A stretch of DNA of 8,106 nucleotides from JBCBKZ01 sp039026975 (GTDB lineage Bacteria; Bacteroidota; Bacteroidia; J057): assembly GCA_039026975.1 (NCBI GenBank), contig JBCCLI010000307.1, positions 1 to 8,106 on the forward strand, in the 5' to 3' direction. This document shows, piece after piece, positions 5,265 through 8,106 of this stretch. The translations under genes were made by a program, and so were the position numbers. Under the pieces are notes generated by a model. It saw nothing but the letters and a program-made list of their open reading frames with translations, ran no database searches and was not told where the DNA came from. Positions within the stretch are counted from its first letter, which is position 1. Every line of letters starts with the position of its first letter.

Positions 5265-7742
5265 ATGAAAACGTTTTACAATTTAGTATTCTATATAAGC
5301 CTTTGCCTGGGCTTAACGGGAATGTCCTCTCTACAGGCACAGGATACTGGTAGTATTTCCGGTATTGTGCGTGGAGACCAAGGAGATATTTTACCTAATA
5401 TAAGTGTCAAACTGGGCAATACTGACATGGCCACCCTCACAGATGAGCAAGGTAAGTATATGTTTAGCGGTGTCCCTGCCGGGGTACAAACCCTTGTAAT
5501 TTTTGGAGGAGGCTACCTGGAGGTCAGACAGCCTGTTCAAGTTACTGCTGGTCAAACCACAGAAATGAATATAGGCTTAACTATAAAGTCTGTAGAACTT
5601 AGTGAAGTCGAGATTGTGGGGAATGCTGGTGCCTTTAGCCCTGATGTCATTACAGGAGCTACCAAGCTCCCTGTATCCTATGAGGTCTTACCCTTAAGTG
5701 CCTCAGTGATCCCTAGTGAGTTAATTACCTCACGTCAGTTTACCCGTCCCAAGGACGCGATCAGGATGATAGGAAGTATTACTGCCGCTTCAGGAGGACA
5801 TAGTAGCACACATGATGTATATAGCGCCCGTGGATTTTCTATCAGTAGCAGCCGTGGGGGAGTTCTAAAAGACGGACTGTACTATGCAGGTTTTGACTCT
5901 CCTCCTGCTGACGTAGCCAGTTTAGAAAGAATAGAGTATATCAAAGGAGCCTCTTCCATCCTGTTTGGTTCCGCAGAACCTGGAGGGCTTATTAACTATG
6001 TATACAAAAAACCACTGAATGAAGCTGCTTACTCCATCAATCTTCTAGGTGGTAGCTGGAATACCTTCCGTGGTACCCTGGATGCGGGTGGTCCTATCGT
6101 TAAGGACAAGCTGCTTTACAGAGCTACCCTGGGATATGAGGATTCAGAGACATGGCAAGACTTCAGCTTCACCCAGCGTCTGGCACCTATGGTAAGCTTG
6201 CAGTACAATATTTCACCCAGAACTACCCTGAAGTTAACCGCAGAAATCATTTCTCAGGAAGCTAATCCGTCTAATGCAGATGCCCCTGTTGTGGCGCCTA
6301 CCACTCCTGATGGAAACGGTTCTTTCTTTGAGACCAGCGATTCATGGTTTGCAGGATTTGCCAATGATTTTGTTGAGGAGCTTACACAGGTATATCAGGC
6401 TAGCTTGAGGCATGAATTCAGCGATCAGTTGAATGTTACTGCCGGGTTTAGCTGGAACAGAGCTGAAAAAGAACAGGGTGTAACAGGATACTTCCTTGCA
6501 CCACCTGACCCTGTTACAGGTGACTTAAATCGTTTGGTGTTTGATCAGAAAAGAGACCTAGAAACCTGGGCTACCACGGTGGATGTAAACTATAACTTCA
6601 ATACAGGCGCCTTAAGCCATAAGCTATTGGTTGGTGGATCCTACGCTAATATTGACTCCAGAAATATTAATGGATTCTCCATTGTTGTACAGGGCGTTCA
6701 GGCTGCTTTGCTAAATGCCGGTATAGAGGTAGACCTGGTAGATCCTGTTCCTCCTACCAATGTAGATACCCCAAGAAATCCTGACTTTAATCACCGTAGA
6801 AACTACTTTGATCCACTAGGTTGGGCACAGTTATACTGGAATGAACAAGAATTAGGGATTTATGCACAGAATCTGACTACAATTGAAGGTACAGGCTTAA
6901 GTTTCCTCCTGGCTTTCCGCTATAATAACTACAATTACGAGAATACGTTCAATAATGGACATGCTGGCACAGATGCTGACCTACGTGATCCTTATGAGAA
7001 TACCTCATTTGTTCCCAGATTAGGCGTGATCTACGAATTTACCCCTGGTTTATCTGCCTATGCCAGCTTCAGTCAGTCAGTAAATCCTATAGCTCCATTT
7101 TCACCTGACGGATCCATCATAAATGATGACCCAGAACCTATCAGAGGAGAGCAGATTGAGTTTGGGATAAAGGGAAAGGTAAATAACCTCTTTACCTATA
7201 CCTTAAGTTTCTACAACCTGGATCGTGAGAATGAAGTAGTCAGTATCAGTCCTACTGAAAGTACACAGGACGGACTACGTCGTAGTAGAGGAATAGAGCT
7301 TGACATTAGTGGTAGCCCAGTAAGGGGATACAACTTCTACGCTAGTTATGCCTTTACTGATACTGAAATCATAGAAAGCGGTATTTCTGAAGATCTGGAA
7401 GGACAACCTGCCAATGGAATTCCTCAGCATAATCTTGCTCTTTGGAATACTTACACATTTAAGAATAATCTGGGATTTGGGTTAGGAGTAGAGTCAAGAA
7501 GCGAATGGCAGCTAAGTCCTACGCCTCCATTTCTTCCCTTCACAGTCAAAGAAGATGGATACTTCATTGTAAATGCAAGTGCCTTCTACCAGGTAAAAAC
7601 CAAAGGCGGTGCCTTGGATTTCAATGCTACAGTTAACAATATATTTGATGATTACTATTTCCAACCTTCTACTTCACCCGTTTTTGTTAAAAGAGGCGCA
7701 CCAGTAGGATTTACTGTCTCTATAGGCTACAGCTGGAAATAA
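5265..7742 (+). CDS. TonB-dependent outer-membrane receptor, siderophore-receptor type
   Basis: An outer-membrane gated channel that takes up a ligand, probably a ferric siderophore, using TonB-ExbBD energy. Its 825 residues begin with a signal peptide (basic K2, hydrophobic about 5-20, likely cut after LQA at 23-25). A carboxypeptidase-regulatory-like beta domain (about 29-105) follows, then a linker with ELSEVEIVG (111-119). The plug (about 130-250) contains ARGFSISS (188-195), SLERIEYIKGASSILFGSA (219-237) and the EPGGLINYVYKKP signature (238-250), hallmarks of the siderophore-receptor subgroup. The rest is a 22-strand-type barrel, with a late NNIFDDYYF strand motif (791-799) and final strand FTVSIGYSWK. 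The chain ends in W-K, where an aromatic final residue is more usual. No lipoprotein partner (SusD-type) or siderophore synthesis gene lies alongside, so the substrate is unknown. It has its own promoter and terminator, so it is probably monocistronic. Confidence 0.93.
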   Translation: MKTFYNLVFYISLCLGLTGMSSLQAQDTGSISGIVRGDQGDILPNISVKLGNTDMATLTDEQGKYMFSGVPAGVQTLVIFGGGYLEVRQPVQVTAGQTTEMNIGLTIKSVELSEVEIVGNAGAFSPDVITGATKLPVSYEVLPLSASVIPSELITSRQFTRPKDAIRMIGSITAASGGHSSTHDVYSARGFSISSSRGGVLKDGLYYAGFDSPPADVASLERIEYIKGASSILFGSAEPGGLINYVYKKPLNEAAYSINLLGGSWNTFRGTLDAGGPIVKDKLLYRATLGYEDSETWQDFSFTQRLAPMVSLQYNISPRTTLKLTAEIISQEANPSNADAPVVAPTTPDGNGSFFETSDSWFAGFANDFVEELTQVYQASLRHEFSDQLNVTAGFSWNRAEKEQGVTGYFLAPPDPVTGDLNRLVFDQKRDLETWATTVDVNYNFNTGALSHKLLVGGSYANIDSRNINGFSIVVQGVQAALLNAGIEVDLVDPVPPTNVDTPRNPDFNHRRNYFDPLGWAQLYWNEQELGIYAQNLTTIEGTGLSFLLAFRYNNYNYENTFNNGHAGTDADLRDPYENTSFVPRLGVIYEFTPGLSAYASFSQSVNPIAPFSPDGSIINDDPEPIRGEQIEFGIKGKVNNLFTYTLSFYNLDRENEVVSISPTESTQDGLRRSRGIELDISGSPVRGYNFYASYAFTDTEIIESGISEDLEGQPANGIPQHNLALWNTYTFKNNLGFGLGVESRSEWQLSPTPPFLPFTVKEDGYFIVNASAFYQVKTKGGALDFNATVNNIFDDYYFQPSTSPVFVKRGAPVGFTVSIGYSWK

Positions 7743-7798
7743 GAAGATATAGTCAAGCCTATTTTTATATTTACAGATAACATACTAATAGGCAACAG

Positions 7799-7826
7799 AG
7801 GCTACCTGCAAGGGTAGCCTTTTGTC
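7799..7826 (+). terminator. Intrinsic terminator of the TonB-dependent receptor gene
   Basis: AGGCTACC (7799-7806) pairs perfectly with GGTAGCCT (7813-7820) around the loop TGCAAG, followed by TTTTGTC. It sits 56 bp after the receptor stop codon. The T-tract is on the + strand only, so it should act mainly on the receptor transcript. Confidence 0.87.
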
Positions 7827-8106
7827 ATTTTACACCTGAGCAAGAAACTAGTTCTCTTTCTGCCGCCAGAAAATCCTCCTTTTCTCCCTCATGTCATCTC
7901 TCATATGGTTTGCTTTTGGTAAGGGCTTCCTTTACCTCTATGGGCTTTCCCTCAATTTCCGCTTCATTCAGGCCATTAAGATTTCTCCTTCAACAAGAGA
8001 ATATCCACATTTTTATCCAAGCTAAATAGGATAGAAGTAACTACTTCTAGTCTAATTCTTCCAGGGCAAATTCCAGCATAGAGTCTATGCCGTTAGCCTC
8101 TAGTTC
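7825..8106 (-). pseudogene. Coding-like fragments of a decayed or terminal gene entering from the right edge
   Basis: On the minus strand a frame enters from the right edge, reads ELEANGIDSMLEFALEELD and stops at TAG 8047-8049. A second frame then gives LEVVTSILFSLDKNVDILLL and stops at 7976-7978. The first frame resumes after a TGA (7990-7992) as RNLNGLNEAEIEGKPIEVKE and ALTKSKPYER. It meets a TGA at 7894-7896 and continues as HEGEKEDFLAAERELVSCSG to a TGA at 7825-7827, beside the receptor terminator. The protein-like composition across the breaks suggests one decayed gene. I do not recognise the family. The alternative is that only the 19 codons before 8047 are real, as the end of an intact gene, and the remaining 220 bp is non-coding. 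I see no other gene in this stretch. Confidence 0.35.

Noticed and set aside
6479..6517. 8-bp inverted repeat (gtaacagg / cctgttac) inside the receptor gene
   Set aside because: It lies in barrel-coding sequence with 23 bases between arms; a repeat this short is expected by chance in 8 kb.
7891..8025. 44-codon plus-strand ORF (ATG 7891) after the receptor
   Set aside because: It is antisense to the better coding-like minus-strand segments, lies after a terminator, and has no start signal or known motif.

Overview
The window looks like chromosomal DNA from a member of the Bacteroidota, probably a Cytophagales-like marine or soil bacterium; the genus is not resolvable here. Three things point that way. 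The outer-membrane receptor carries the N-terminal carboxypeptidase-regulatory-like extension common in that phylum. Its upstream region has a TTG-N19-TAGCTTTG promoter matching the Bacteroidota -33/-7 consensus (TTG / TAnnTTTG). Most starts lack a clear Shine-Dalgarno sequence.

Layout. Positions 1-647 hold the wreck of a type II toxin-antitoxin operon on the + strand: the last codons of a small upstream protein (probably the antitoxin) overlap a ParE/RelE-type toxin gene. The toxin gene is broken twice. There is a one-base frameshift near 256, and a 289-bp non-coding element (294-582) with perfect 18-bp terminal inverted repeats is flanked by an exact 9-bp target duplication. Removing the element, one duplication copy and one base restores a textbook 101-residue ParE-family protein. 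Positions 773-5068 carry two intact minus-strand housekeeping genes, trmH (tRNA 2'-O-methyltransferase) followed by dnaE (replicative DNA polymerase III alpha). The short gap between them contains a 14-bp palindrome made of two near-consensus DnaA boxes. Divergent from trmH, 5265-7742 encodes a TonB-dependent siderophore-type receptor with its own promoter, an inverted repeat over the -33 element and a strong intrinsic terminator at 7799-7826. The last 280 bp hold minus-strand coding-like fragments broken by stops and frame changes, probably a decayed gene entering from beyond the right edge.

How the genes relate. trmH and dnaE probably share transcription. The receptor is a single-gene unit for import of a ferric chelate or similar ligand. 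The toxin remnant and the right-edge remnant are decayed accessory DNA around this core. I found no CRISPR array, rRNA, tRNA or phage genes, and no clearly new multi-gene system. The most notable unlisted structure is the MITE-like element inside the toxin gene.
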